A stretch of 64,000 bases of DNA from Planctomycetaceae bacterium (GTDB lineage: Bacteria > Planctomycetota > Planctomycetia > Planctomycetales > Planctomycetaceae), in NCBI GenBank assembly GCA_014762625.1, contig JABURQ010000154.1, forward strand, positions 16,400 to 80,399, given 5' to 3'. The position numbers and the translations under genes were made by a program. Of the stretch, positions 47,073 to 54,463 are shown piece by piece. The notes below the pieces were generated by a model that saw only the letters and a list, made by a program, of their open reading frames with translations, did not search any database and had not been told where the DNA came from. How positions within the stretch are numbered: the stretch's first letter is position 1; each line of letters opens with the position of its first letter.

Positions 47073-47507
47073 TTAGCAGCGAATCGAGAGATTCTGCAGA
47101 TAGAGCGCGCAACGGGGGCGCGAAGTTCGCCAAGCGACCGAAGAAACCGCAGTCTTCGATGCTCCCCCGTCAGTCGAATCATCCAGCTCGACGAACAAGA
47201 CTGCATACTGAGACAGAACAAGATGCACGGTGTAACTGTTGCTCACGAGATGCAGGTCATCGACGTAAATCGCGTCGGAATCATGATCGGGGAATTCGCC
47301 TGCAGCCATAACTACAGGCTCGAAATCATCCTCCCGCTGATCAGAGGACGTGTGCCGGTGACCTGAATGGCATAGATGCGCATGTGGTCGAGCCGCATGA
47401 CCAACTGGCTCCTCAACTGACGAACCGGCATGCGAATGAGGAGCAGAGACAAAACTCTGGCTCACAAGCAGCAGGAGAATCAGGAGTAGGGAGATGGTAC
47501 GTTGCAT
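47073..47507 (-). CDS. Small His-rich exported protein at the head of the efflux operon
   Basis: This 144-residue protein starts at ATG 47507 with a strong signal peptide (MQRTISLLLILLLLVSQSFV). A His-rich segment follows (APHSHAG, GHAARPHAHLCHSGHRH). The rest is acidic and then basic with no recognised fold. Small His-rich exported proteins often open czc-type operons, and this one precedes the adaptor gene by about 200 bases on the same strand. Divalent-metal binding is inferred. The final 20 residues are Arg-rich and could reflect an altered C-terminus. Confidence 0.62.
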   Translation of the reverse strand: MQRTISLLLILLLLVSQSFVSAPHSHAGSSVEEPVGHAARPHAHLCHSGHRHTSSDQREDDFEPVVMAAGEFPDHDSDAIYVDDLHLVSNSYTVHLVLSQYAVLFVELDDSTDGGASKTAVSSVAWRTSRPRCALYLQNLSIRC

Positions 47508-47848
47508 TGTGCCTTCAGGCGATTGGAAGCGATTAAGCGAATGGTTGATCATAGATCGAATTTACGCTCTGGTCAATTGAATCTATGAATTGAGGCAAAC
47601 GAGCCCCGTGAGACGGTGACGGTCGGAATTCACTCGGGGACCTGCACTCATAAGATTTTGTTGCTGCCAATCTCCCCAAGCAATACCTTCCACGAATAGT
47701 GATGGTGGAGACCGCATTTGACGACGACGGCTGCATAATATTTCTGTCTGGTTCGTGGCAAGCGAGATTTAATAAGCAACTCGATACGCCGCAAATCCCG
47801 AGCAGCCCTGAGTTATTCCATTCGATAGATCGACCCCCAATGCAAAGG
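47508..47848. other. Intergenic region between the efflux and Ubl operons
   Basis: About 340 bases separate the His-rich protein gene from the end of the JAB-E1 gene. A minus-strand frame at 47533-47916 starts inside the JAB-E1 gene and shows no protein-like features, so it is not called. No repeat or hairpin of note was seen. Confidence 0.4.
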
Positions 47849-49378
47849 TTAAAGTCGTACGGCACGTTGTGACCAATGTGGTGGGAGTGAGACATTCTTG
47901 AACGGAGTTGCGGCACCAGCCCAACCGAGATGCTGTTGGCAGTTGCAGTCGTTTCTCACTCTCAACGGAGATTCGACGAATCCGAAATACGGATGCCCGA
48001 TGTCGAACTGCATCTCCACATGAGGCATCTGAAAGCAACCGGTCAGGATGCCCTCAACATAACCTGCCATCAGCGAACCCGCCATGGTTGTTAAATACCC
48101 GACGGTGTGTAGCTGAGGGGGGCGTCCCTTCCAGTATTGATCCACCTCATCACCTCGAAGGATAGCGTCCGCTGCAGCTTGCTCCTTAGTTGATCGCTCC
48201 GCGTCAGACATGAGTTCGTAGTTCATGTGATCGGTGTTGATTGCGCCTCGGCAGAAAATGCATGATTCGCCTGGACAAAACCAAGACACGTTGACTAATT
48301 GCTCCGTCACCTGACCACTGCTTCCATCCATCACCACACCAACGTCGATGACAGGGACCAAATAGTGACGAGAGAGTTCATCAAGTGCCACTCGCCCATG
48401 GACGCTGTCCGTGCAGCCCAGAATGAGGTCACAACGAACGACTTCATCGACCGCATTAGCATGCAGCAAGTTTCCAGCGAGGGCTGTTATTTTGGCGTTG
48501 GGATTGATTGAGAGAATCAGTTCTCGCATCAAAGCGACCTTAAACGGCATTTGCTCAAACTGAAGATGACGATATTCACTTCCATGCACCCGCTCTAGGT
48601 TTGATGGAGATAACTTGTCAGGATCAAGAAGGATGAATTCACCCACACCAGCACGAGCCAACACTTCGATTGCGGGGGATCCAGTGCCACTACATCCGAT
48701 GACGCCAACCACTGCTTTGGCAAGCCGCTCCTTCGATGGTGCCCCCATGATCGCTTGCAAGCGATCCGTTGTTGACTCTTCGTACGGCTCCGGAATCCTT
48801 TCATCGATCGGCAGCAAGTTAGACTGCCATCGGTCAACTTGTTGACCAACGCTTATCAATGCATGCACCGGCAACCATCGTCCACGATCAAATACCCGAC
48901 CAGAAAATGTCAGCCCACCTCGGTCACTTCGTTCGAGAATCAAACTGCAATACGGATTCCCGTTACTGAAGGATGACACTTCCTGTCCGAAATAAGAATC
49001 CATGTCGTCATCAAGCTCACTTGGCGAAACGTGACACCCAACTGGATGAGAATGAATGACTCCGACCGCCAAACCTTCGCTATTTGCGGCGGCATGGAAT
49101 GCACGCCGGGCGTAGTCTTCGTGGAAGTGCGTCAGATCGGACTGTCTATCAAGTTCACCAGCTTGCGGCCAGAGCCCATCGACAAAACAGATTGCTATTC
49201 CCCAAGACGTGCGTCGAAACCCAAATCGAAAAAACGTTCCCCATTCTCGATATGGATATCTTTGAAAAAGGTGCTTTTCCAATTGTGCAAGATCAGCTCG
49301 ACGAATGCGGACAACACAGTATTCGGAGTCCTGCATATCGGGAAATTCTGGGTCTACTATTTCGCGTCGTGTAGCCAT
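47849..49378 (-). CDS. JAB deubiquitinase-like / E1 (ThiF) fusion protein
   Basis: This 509-residue protein begins at ATG 49378, overlapping the Ubl-E2 gene by 22 bases. The N-terminal JAB/JAMM metalloprotease domain has Glu45 (EWG), HSH at 109-111, Ser120 and Asp123, one residue longer than the canonical HxHx7SxxD spacing. The C-terminal E1 adenylation domain has the ATP loop GVIGCSGTGSPA (about 225-236), LLDPD with Asp254, and NLERV with Arg263. It also has CxxC-type zinc pairs (CPGESCIFC and later CNC). The E1 would activate a Ubl and the JAB would process or remove it. Having both in one chain is described in bacterial Ubl operons. Confidence 0.88.
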   Translation of the reverse strand: MATRREIVDPEFPDMQDSEYCVVRIRRADLAQLEKHLFQRYPYREWGTFFRFGFRRTSWGIAICFVDGLWPQAGELDRQSDLTHFHEDYARRAFHAAANSEGLAVGVIHSHPVGCHVSPSELDDDMDSYFGQEVSSFSNGNPYCSLILERSDRGGLTFSGRVFDRGRWLPVHALISVGQQVDRWQSNLLPIDERIPEPYEESTTDRLQAIMGAPSKERLAKAVVGVIGCSGTGSPAIEVLARAGVGEFILLDPDKLSPSNLERVHGSEYRHLQFEQMPFKVALMRELILSINPNAKITALAGNLLHANAVDEVVRCDLILGCTDSVHGRVALDELSRHYLVPVIDVGVVMDGSSGQVTEQLVNVSWFCPGESCIFCRGAINTDHMNYELMSDAERSTKEQAAADAILRGDEVDQYWKGRPPQLHTVGYLTTMAGSLMAGYVEGILTGCFQMPHVEMQFDIGHPYFGFVESPLRVRNDCNCQQHLGWAGAATPFKNVSLPPHWSQRAVRL

Positions 49379-50442
49379 GACAGGATTTCTCCGAGATAAG
49401 TGTGAATACCGTGACGGGTGGGATCCCAAGCAGGACCGATTCCATTTGTGTGCGGGTGATAACTGACGAGTTTCCATCTCTGCCCCACTGCCTCGACAAT
49501 CTGATCCTGCGGACTCCCTTTCACGCATCCCAGCAAAGGAGAGTCGACAGGAAGGAATGCTCCATCGAGCATTTGCCCGGGATATCCCCCCGGAATCAAC
49601 ACCAGGACATCTGTCTCCTCAACGGGAAGTCCAGACATGACACTCAAATCGTGATAGACGACAGCCGAAGGAGATTCAACCAATGATACTTTTGCCTCAC
49701 CTTGGGCCAGTACGGCAATTTCACGCTGAAGACGTGTCAGCTCGAATCCTCCCGTCACATCTTTGCGAACGACTTCAAACTTCGTACAGTTCTTGATCTC
49801 GATTGTTTCCGAATGGTCGACAGGTCGCTTCTCGCCTTCGAGGGACCAAATGCGGGTATTCTCTGGGTTTTCCGGATAAACCAAACTCGCGATCTCCAAT
49901 CCAGTCATCTCCTCCTTCACTCCGTCCTCTTCTGTAAACGGTCTGGCATTGATAATGACCTTTAATCCGCCTCCTCCTTGACGCGAATAGAAGACCGGTC
50001 CCTCCCGGAATAAGACCTCTCGCTCAAGAGGAATCATTGAGTCTTCTGGGCTTTCGAAATCGCGATACAGTTTGATATTCAGGGGAAAGCCGAAAAGCTG
50101 GAGAATGCTCTTACCAGTCTGTTTGGGACGCGTGACAACTTCCATTCGATCATCAACAAAGACTGCCAGCTTGGGTGCACTCTTACAAGCGTCTCGCGGA
50201 GACACTTCACAGCGTCTGAGACTGTAGAAGACATTTCCTTCACTCAGGTCGATAGTTTCATCGTCTCTAAAAACTGTATCGTTCGGCGAGTTGTGATCTC
50301 GCACAAGCACGAATTCGTCATCAATTCCAGCTTGCGCCCGCAATACCACGACGGGTACAACGCTTTGTGGCATCGGTACGGGGGTGTCATCGACCGCAGC
50401 GCCCCACTTTGCCACACCACAGATTTGGTTCGTTGTCATCAT
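49357..50442 (-). CDS. Tandem ubiquitin-like repeats fused to an E2-like domain
   Basis: This 361-residue protein opens with three beta-grasp repeats (about residues 28-85, 90-160 and 162-230). Each has the same pattern: SPNDT/SPEDS/NPENT, then a hydrophobic strand, then VFY/VFY/KFEV. The second repeat ends RQGGGG and the third DVTGG. This matches the bacterial multiubiquitin domain. The last 130 residues resemble prokaryotic E2 family E, with IPGGYPGQM, a single Cys (Cys306 in LLGCVKGSP) and SYHPHTNG. A strong AAGGAGG site precedes ATG 50442. The fusion supplies modifier and conjugating domain in one chain, and the downstream gene supplies E1 and peptidase. Confidence 0.82.
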   Translation of the reverse strand: MMTTNQICGVAKWGAAVDDTPVPMPQSVVPVVVLRAQAGIDDEFVLVRDHNSPNDTVFRDDETIDLSEGNVFYSLRRCEVSPRDACKSAPKLAVFVDDRMEVVTRPKQTGKSILQLFGFPLNIKLYRDFESPEDSMIPLEREVLFREGPVFYSRQGGGGLKVIINARPFTEEDGVKEEMTGLEIASLVYPENPENTRIWSLEGEKRPVDHSETIEIKNCTKFEVVRKDVTGGFELTRLQREIAVLAQGEAKVSLVESPSAVVYHDLSVMSGLPVEETDVLVLIPGGYPGQMLDGAFLPVDSPLLGCVKGSPQDQIVEAVGQRWKLVSYHPHTNGIGPAWDPTRHGIHTYLGEILSWLHDAK

Positions 50443-50496
50443 TGTTGACCTCCTTCAATTAGGTGATTTTTGAGCTTCGCGCCCAACAATACGCCC

Positions 50497-50525
50497 AGTG
50501 TACAACGCACTGCTAAATATGTCAA
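50497..50525 (-). promoter_or_regulatory. Sigma-70-type promoter of the Ubl operon
   Basis: On the minus strand TTGACA (50525-50520) and TACACT (50502-50497) are separated by exactly 17 bases, about 55 bases upstream of the Ubl-E2 start. This is a near-consensus housekeeping promoter, so repression is probably needed to keep the operon silent. Confidence 0.65.
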
Positions 50526-50539
50526 GCAAGAACTTAGCA
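50511..50539. promoter_or_regulatory. Candidate operator: inverted TGCTAA half-sites
   Basis: TGCTAA (50511-50516) and TTAGCA (50534-50539) face each other around the -35 box of the Ubl promoter. Their spacing suits a dimeric HTH protein. The XRE protein encoded immediately to the right is the natural candidate to bind here. Confidence 0.45.
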
Positions 50540-50605
50540 TTGCTTGCGGAATGAAGCATTTGGCGATACGATGAGCGTTAGAAGCACCAAGAAAAGGAGC
50601 ATGTC

Positions 50606-51046
50606 ATGGCTAAGAAGTCTGCGAAAACAGGCAAGCAGGTGGCGGCTTCTTCGACCTCAGATCAATCCCTCGGCGATTATTTGTCTCACATCCGCAGCAT
50701 GAAACAAATGACACTGCGAGAAGTCGAAGAGGCAACGGAGAAGGAAGTCTCGAACGCATATCTGTCTCAACTTGAGAATAATAAGATTGCCAAGCCATCT
50801 CCGAGCGTGTTGCACGCTCTGGCTGAGGCATATTCAGTTCCCTATGAGAAACTGATGGAAAAAGCGGGGTATTTGAAACCTAAATCCAAGTCGGTTGGAC
50901 TCGCTTCGATATCGCGCAATGAGGAGCGTCATGGTCGAGTCGCGACATTCGCAAATGAAAATTTGACTGAAGACGAGGAAGACAAACTCCTCGAGTATTT
51001 AGCATTTCTGAGAACAAGGAAGGGAAAAAGTGGTTCAACCGGATGA
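50606..51046 (+). CDS. XRE-family HTH repressor divergent from the Ubl operon
   Basis: This 146-residue protein has an XRE helix-turn-helix at about residues 22-80 (YLSHIRSMKQMTLREVEEATEKEVSNAYLSQLENNKIAKPS). A C-terminal extension of 60 residues includes an acidic helix (NLTEDEEDKLLEYLAFLRTRKG). A GGAG site precedes the ATG by seven bases. It overlaps the ImmA/IrrE gene by 17 bases. An HTH protein paired with an ImmA/IrrE peptidase parallels CapH/CapP, where the peptidase cleaves the repressor to switch on CBASS. It probably represses the Ubl promoter and its own. Confidence 0.87.
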   Translation: MAKKSAKTGKQVAASSTSDQSLGDYLSHIRSMKQMTLREVEEATEKEVSNAYLSQLENNKIAKPSPSVLHALAEAYSVPYEKLMEKAGYLKPKSKSVGLASISRNEERHGRVATFANENLTEDEEDKLLEYLAFLRTRKGKSGSTG

Positions 51047-51938
51047 TTGCTCATTGAGCCCCCGACAACAGCGCCTCATTCGCCAGCAGGCAGAACAGGC
51101 TCTCCAAAAAGCAGATGCCTTGGGGGTCTTTCCCACGCCTGTCGATGATGTGATGGCAGCGGCGGAACTGTTAGTTGCTTCCGAGGACCTTGCAGACGAA
51201 GGTCTTTTAAAGCAATTACGCCGTAAGGCTGGAAAAACCGTTCGTCGTGCTCTGACAAAAATTCTGGGGGTCGTCCATGTTGTCTCACGAATCGTTTACC
51301 TTGATAAGGCTGTGCACGTCGCAAAGTTACCCTTTCTGAAATTGCACGAGACCGCGCATGCAGTCCTTCCTTGGCAAAAAGATCTGTATGCCGTCACGGA
51401 AGATTGTGAGATGACAATCGCGCCTGAAGTTGCAGAAGAGTTTGAACGCGAAGCGAATTCTTTTGCCACTGAAGTCATATTTCAACTCGACAGTTTCACT
51501 CAAGAGTCTTCAGAGCAGCCATTTAATATCTTGGTCCCGGTCCAATTAAGTAAGCAATATGGTGCGTCTGTCTATTCGTCGATCAGGCGCTACGTTTCAA
51601 ACCATCCCCGTGCATGCATGGTGCTCGTACTCGAAAGACCAGAACTTCATTCCGAACTTGGCTTTACCTGTCAGATTCGAAGAACCCTATCATCCACGAG
51701 CTTTCAAGAACAGTTCGGTGATTTGAATTGGCCCCCATTTTTCTCTCCAAGTGATGAGATTGGTGCAGCTATTCCAATGAACGGAAAAAGGATGTCTGGA
51801 CGTCGTCGTGTCACATTTGTCGATCAAAATGGCGATCAGAACCAGTGTCTTGCAGAAGCGTTCACGAACACTTACCAAGTCTTCATTCTCATTCACTCAG
51901 TCAAAACGCTAACGGCGACTTCCGTCTCAGTGGCGTAA
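51030..51938 (+). CDS. ImmA/IrrE-family metallopeptidase paired with the XRE repressor
   Basis: This 302-residue protein starts at GTG 51030 after AAGGAAGGGA. The zinc motif HETAH is at residues 106-110, and the third-ligand helix EEFEREANSFATEVIF follows near 137-152. The C-terminal 140 residues have no recognised motif and may sense the activating signal. By analogy with ImmA and CapP it would cleave the adjacent XRE protein after a trigger such as phage infection or DNA damage. It carries no HTH of its own, unlike the Wadjet-linked relative at 38123. Confidence 0.85.
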   Translation: MVQPDDCSLSPRQQRLIRQQAEQALQKADALGVFPTPVDDVMAAAELLVASEDLADEGLLKQLRRKAGKTVRRALTKILGVVHVVSRIVYLDKAVHVAKLPFLKLHETAHAVLPWQKDLYAVTEDCEMTIAPEVAEEFEREANSFATEVIFQLDSFTQESSEQPFNILVPVQLSKQYGASVYSSIRRYVSNHPRACMVLVLERPELHSELGFTCQIRRTLSSTSFQEQFGDLNWPPFFSPSDEIGAAIPMNGKRMSGRRRVTFVDQNGDQNQCLAEAFTNTYQVFILIHSVKTLTATSVSVA

Positions 51939-51953
51939 CGTTTGCCATTTAAT

Positions 51954-51971
51954 GATTAAGCATGCTTAATC
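51954..51971. terminator. 18-bp perfect palindrome after the ImmA/IrrE gene
   Basis: GATTAAGCATGCTTAATC is a perfect 18-bp palindrome 15 bases after the stop codon. An A-run lies 16 bases beyond it. It may be a terminator stem with a minimal loop, or a protein-binding site. Confidence 0.4.
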
Positions 51972-52155
51972 ACCTAATAGCTAAAAAAAATTGTGGGCGT
52001 TGGGGATTGTGAATATTTCGGACGACTCTCCTGCCACAAGGTCATCATCTAAGATCACCTCGTGGCAGGAAATAGCAGGTAGGAGCTTCCAACGTATGAG
52101 TTCGCTTGCAAGCAATGCAACCTTCTCCAGTAATTGGAATATCGATGTCAAAATG

Positions 52156-52635
52156 CTATTCGGTCTTATTGGATTTCCAATTATCGATGAGCCAAGAGTC
52201 CACAGAGAAGTGTCTCTTGATGTTCTTGGCTGTCAGGAGGAACGACATCGGAATTTCTTCGGCAACCTCGTCATGGGATAAAGGAAAGGTAAATTCCAAA
52301 GCGTTTTCCTTGTTCGGTTTCCAGAGTTCGAAACTGTGTATGCGTCTGTTCTCATTCTTTGAATGCTCGTCCTTTTTATGGTTGAGCGAAACCACGAACA
52401 ATCCATTCCTGAGATCACCGGCGTGCTGATGCCAGGCTGTGATGATCAGTTTTGGCTGACCGAAAACCGGCCGCTCTACTCGTCCAGTGATCTGGGGAAC
52501 GACGTACGGTTTTTGCTCGTATTCCCATTGCCGGTAGAGTTGAGACCCCACGGGGACGATGATGGTACCTCCCATCAAGACAACAAATAAAACGATCCAA
52601 CCGTCCTGATACCAGGCGCGTTCTGTATTTGTCAT
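52156..52635 (-). CDS. Membrane-anchored hypothetical protein
   Basis: This 159-residue protein starts at ATG 52635, preceded by AAAGGA. It has a single N-terminal membrane helix (GWIVLFVVLMGGTIIVPVG). The 120-residue remainder is probably extracytoplasmic and beta-rich (PYVVPQITGRVERPVFGQPKLIITAWHQH). No family was recognised. It is divergent from a small XRE regulator at 52755, which may control it. Confidence 0.55.
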   Translation of the reverse strand: MTNTERAWYQDGWIVLFVVLMGGTIIVPVGSQLYRQWEYEQKPYVVPQITGRVERPVFGQPKLIITAWHQHAGDLRNGLFVVSLNHKKDEHSKNENRRIHSFELWKPNKENALEFTFPLSHDEVAEEIPMSFLLTAKNIKRHFSVDSWLIDNWKSNKTE

Positions 52636-52754
52636 GAGATTCCTTTGTTGAATTAGAATTGTTTGATAAGACGTGAAGAGTACAGTAATCGTCACGTCGC
52701 AATGATACTTATAGTCCGTGGTGCAATCGTCGTCGTCAACTGTCCAATGCTTGA

Positions 52755-52979
52755 ATGGCGAAAAAACGAGCGGACATTCTGAAGCGATTTGGGCAGAGGG
52801 TGCGGACGCTGCGTAAAGAGCAGGGCTACTCACAGGAGAACTTTGCCTATGCTTGTGGGCTTGATCGCACCTATGTGGGCGGAATCGAACGGGGCGAAAG
52901 AAATGTCGCCTTGAGAAACATTGAATTGATTGCCGAGACGTTGGGAATCACTCTGGCAGAGTTGATGGACGGGGTTTGA
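52755..52979 (+). CDS. Small XRE-family HTH regulator
   Basis: This 74-residue protein is a single XRE domain: [20 protein letters not shown], then [20 protein letters not shown], and a C-terminal helix [10 protein letters not shown]. This size and sequence are typical of stand-alone controller proteins, including restriction-modification C-proteins and prophage-like regulators. No restriction-modification genes are nearby. The divergent membrane protein gene at 52156-52635 and the recombinase operon downstream are possible targets. Confidence 0.8.
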   Translation: MAKKRADILKRFGQRVRTLRKEQGYSQENFAYACGLDRTYVGGIERGERNVALRNIELIAETLGITLAELMDGV

Positions 52980-52988
52980 GTTGCCCAG

Positions 52989-53303
52989 TCACAAGGTCGA
53001 GGGACAAAACAAAATCGTCGCCACCACGGTATTTGGGTCTGGCGTCGTTTGTAGAGCGACTTCAAAGTTCCGGTAAAGATTGGTATGCGAGAGTCTTGCA
53101 GTTTGCACATCGCAATGACCATATCGGATCTGCATGCTCTTCAATGCGGATCGCAGTTGCGGGATATCGATAAGGTGCAAACCGTCCAGGTCTTCATCAT
53201 CGTCGAGATAACCTCGGAAAGCATCTAAACCGGTGCCGCTCATTTCGTCGCGCCAATACTTCAGTGCGGCTCTGATGAGCGCCAGGTCTTTTGCTGTTAG
53301 CAT
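52989..53303 (-). CDS. Hypothetical protein of the serine-recombinase operon
   Basis: This 104-residue protein starts at ATG 53303, with GAAGGA upstream. An earlier ATG at 53333 overlaps the preceding stop (ATGA) and is also possible. The N-terminal half is helical (LTAKDLALIRAALKYWRDEM), followed by an acidic stretch (LDDDEDLDG). No family was recognised. It is the last gene of the four-gene recombinase unit. Confidence 0.55.
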   Translation of the reverse strand: MLTAKDLALIRAALKYWRDEMSGTGLDAFRGYLDDDEDLDGLHLIDIPQLRSALKSMQIRYGHCDVQTARLSHTNLYRNFEVALQTTPDPNTVVATILFCPSTL

Positions 53304-53329
53304 GAGATTTCCTTCAGGAGGTATGGGAG

Positions 53330-54400
53330 TCATTCTTTCGTGGGATTGAGATCGGCTGACTTTTTAACCGTGTTCAGTGGTGATGCGATTTTGTTGGCCT
53401 TCGAGATTGTCGGTTCTGACTTCCCAAAATATTGGGCAGCTTTTCGGATAGTGTTTCCAGGTTGTTTGAGGAATTCAGCCACTTCCATGGCATGGTCGCG
53501 TGCCCAGCACTTTCTATTCGATTGACTGATATCCTTTCCCATCGCATCGATTCCATGCTGTTTCTTAGCCTCTCGAAGTGCGGCTCGGATTGTTGGAACT
53601 GTTTTGCCGAAATGTTCAGCAGTTTCTTCCATTGTGGCAGCGTTTTTGATGCGCCACTCAGCAATCGCCCGAGCATGTTCCTCACGCCAAGTCGGCTCCG
53701 TCGGAATCTGAAATGCAGTCACCGAAAACCATTCTGGTCCCAGCCCTTTGAATCGCCGTGTGTCCACAGCGAAGTCATTGAGGGCCATTGCCACGTCGTC
53801 ATCCTCAAACGAATCCGAGACATTGCGACGGGTTCTGCGGCGCGGTTGCGATTGGTATTCTGAACCTTCCAGGCAAGCAGCGTCGGGAACGAAACTCTCA
53901 GAAGACATCTCCAGAAGTGGTAAGAATTCGAGAGCGTCAGGAAAAGCGCCTAGCTTCGAGGTGCACAACTGAATGGTGCCCTCCTGATCACAGTAGATGC
54001 CTGCAATATGTTGAGCGAGAAGCACATTCATTGCGGAGGCGTTCTCTCCTGAGAGTGATTCTGACAGCCGAAGGACGTGTTCGGCAACCAGTTCAGGGTT
54101 GACAAGTTCATCGACAATTTGGGTGTGAGATGCCAACGAATGGAGTTGCTGTTGAATCTCATCCATTCTGGAGTGATCCCTTTCCCAGTCCGCTTGCAAT
54201 TCTCGTCGCAGGACTTCGGAAAGATTTGGATCGCCGAGGGACTGCTTCCAGCCACGGCTGCGAACCTCAAGTTCGGAATGCTCACGCTCCAGCTCCGCGC
54301 GGACATCCACTTCATTCGGTTGCAGTTGTTGCAACTCGTCACGCACTTGGTCTACAAAGTGAATGAAGTCGGGATTAGTGATTAAATCGTTTTTATTCAT
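53330..54400 (-). CDS. Recombinase-associated protein with two C-terminal HTH-like repeats
   Basis: This 356-residue protein has a coiled-coil-like N-terminus rich in Glu, Gln and Leu (residues about 15-100). The C-terminus holds two related helix-turn-helix-like segments: EETAEHFGKTVPTIRAAL (near 260) and RKAAQYFGKSEPTISKAN (near 325). Both read xxAxxFGKxxPTIxxA, so they are internal duplicates resembling homeodomain-like DNA-binding units. Genes of this type accompany serine recombinases and may guide or regulate them. It follows the recombinase gene by 63 bases on the same strand. Confidence 0.65.
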   Translation of the reverse strand: MNKNDLITNPDFIHFVDQVRDELQQLQPNEVDVRAELEREHSELEVRSRGWKQSLGDPNLSEVLRRELQADWERDHSRMDEIQQQLHSLASHTQIVDELVNPELVAEHVLRLSESLSGENASAMNVLLAQHIAGIYCDQEGTIQLCTSKLGAFPDALEFLPLLEMSSESFVPDAACLEGSEYQSQPRRRTRRNVSDSFEDDDVAMALNDFAVDTRRFKGLGPEWFSVTAFQIPTEPTWREEHARAIAEWRIKNAATMEETAEHFGKTVPTIRAALREAKKQHGIDAMGKDISQSNRKCWARDHAMEVAEFLKQPGNTIRKAAQYFGKSEPTISKANKIASPLNTVKKSADLNPTKE

Positions 54401-54463
54401 GTATCAGTTCCAAGTGTGCGAGAGACAATCTGTTGAACGTGGTTGAGACAAATGACAGCGCGC

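Noticed and set aside
47533..47916. A 127-codon minus-strand gene after the JAB-E1 gene
   Set aside because: It starts inside the JAB-E1 coding sequence, has no ribosome site and shows no conserved-looking segments.
52755..52979. A restriction-modification controller
   Set aside because: The XRE protein has the size of a C-protein, but no methyltransferase or endonuclease gene is nearby, so only a general regulator is called.
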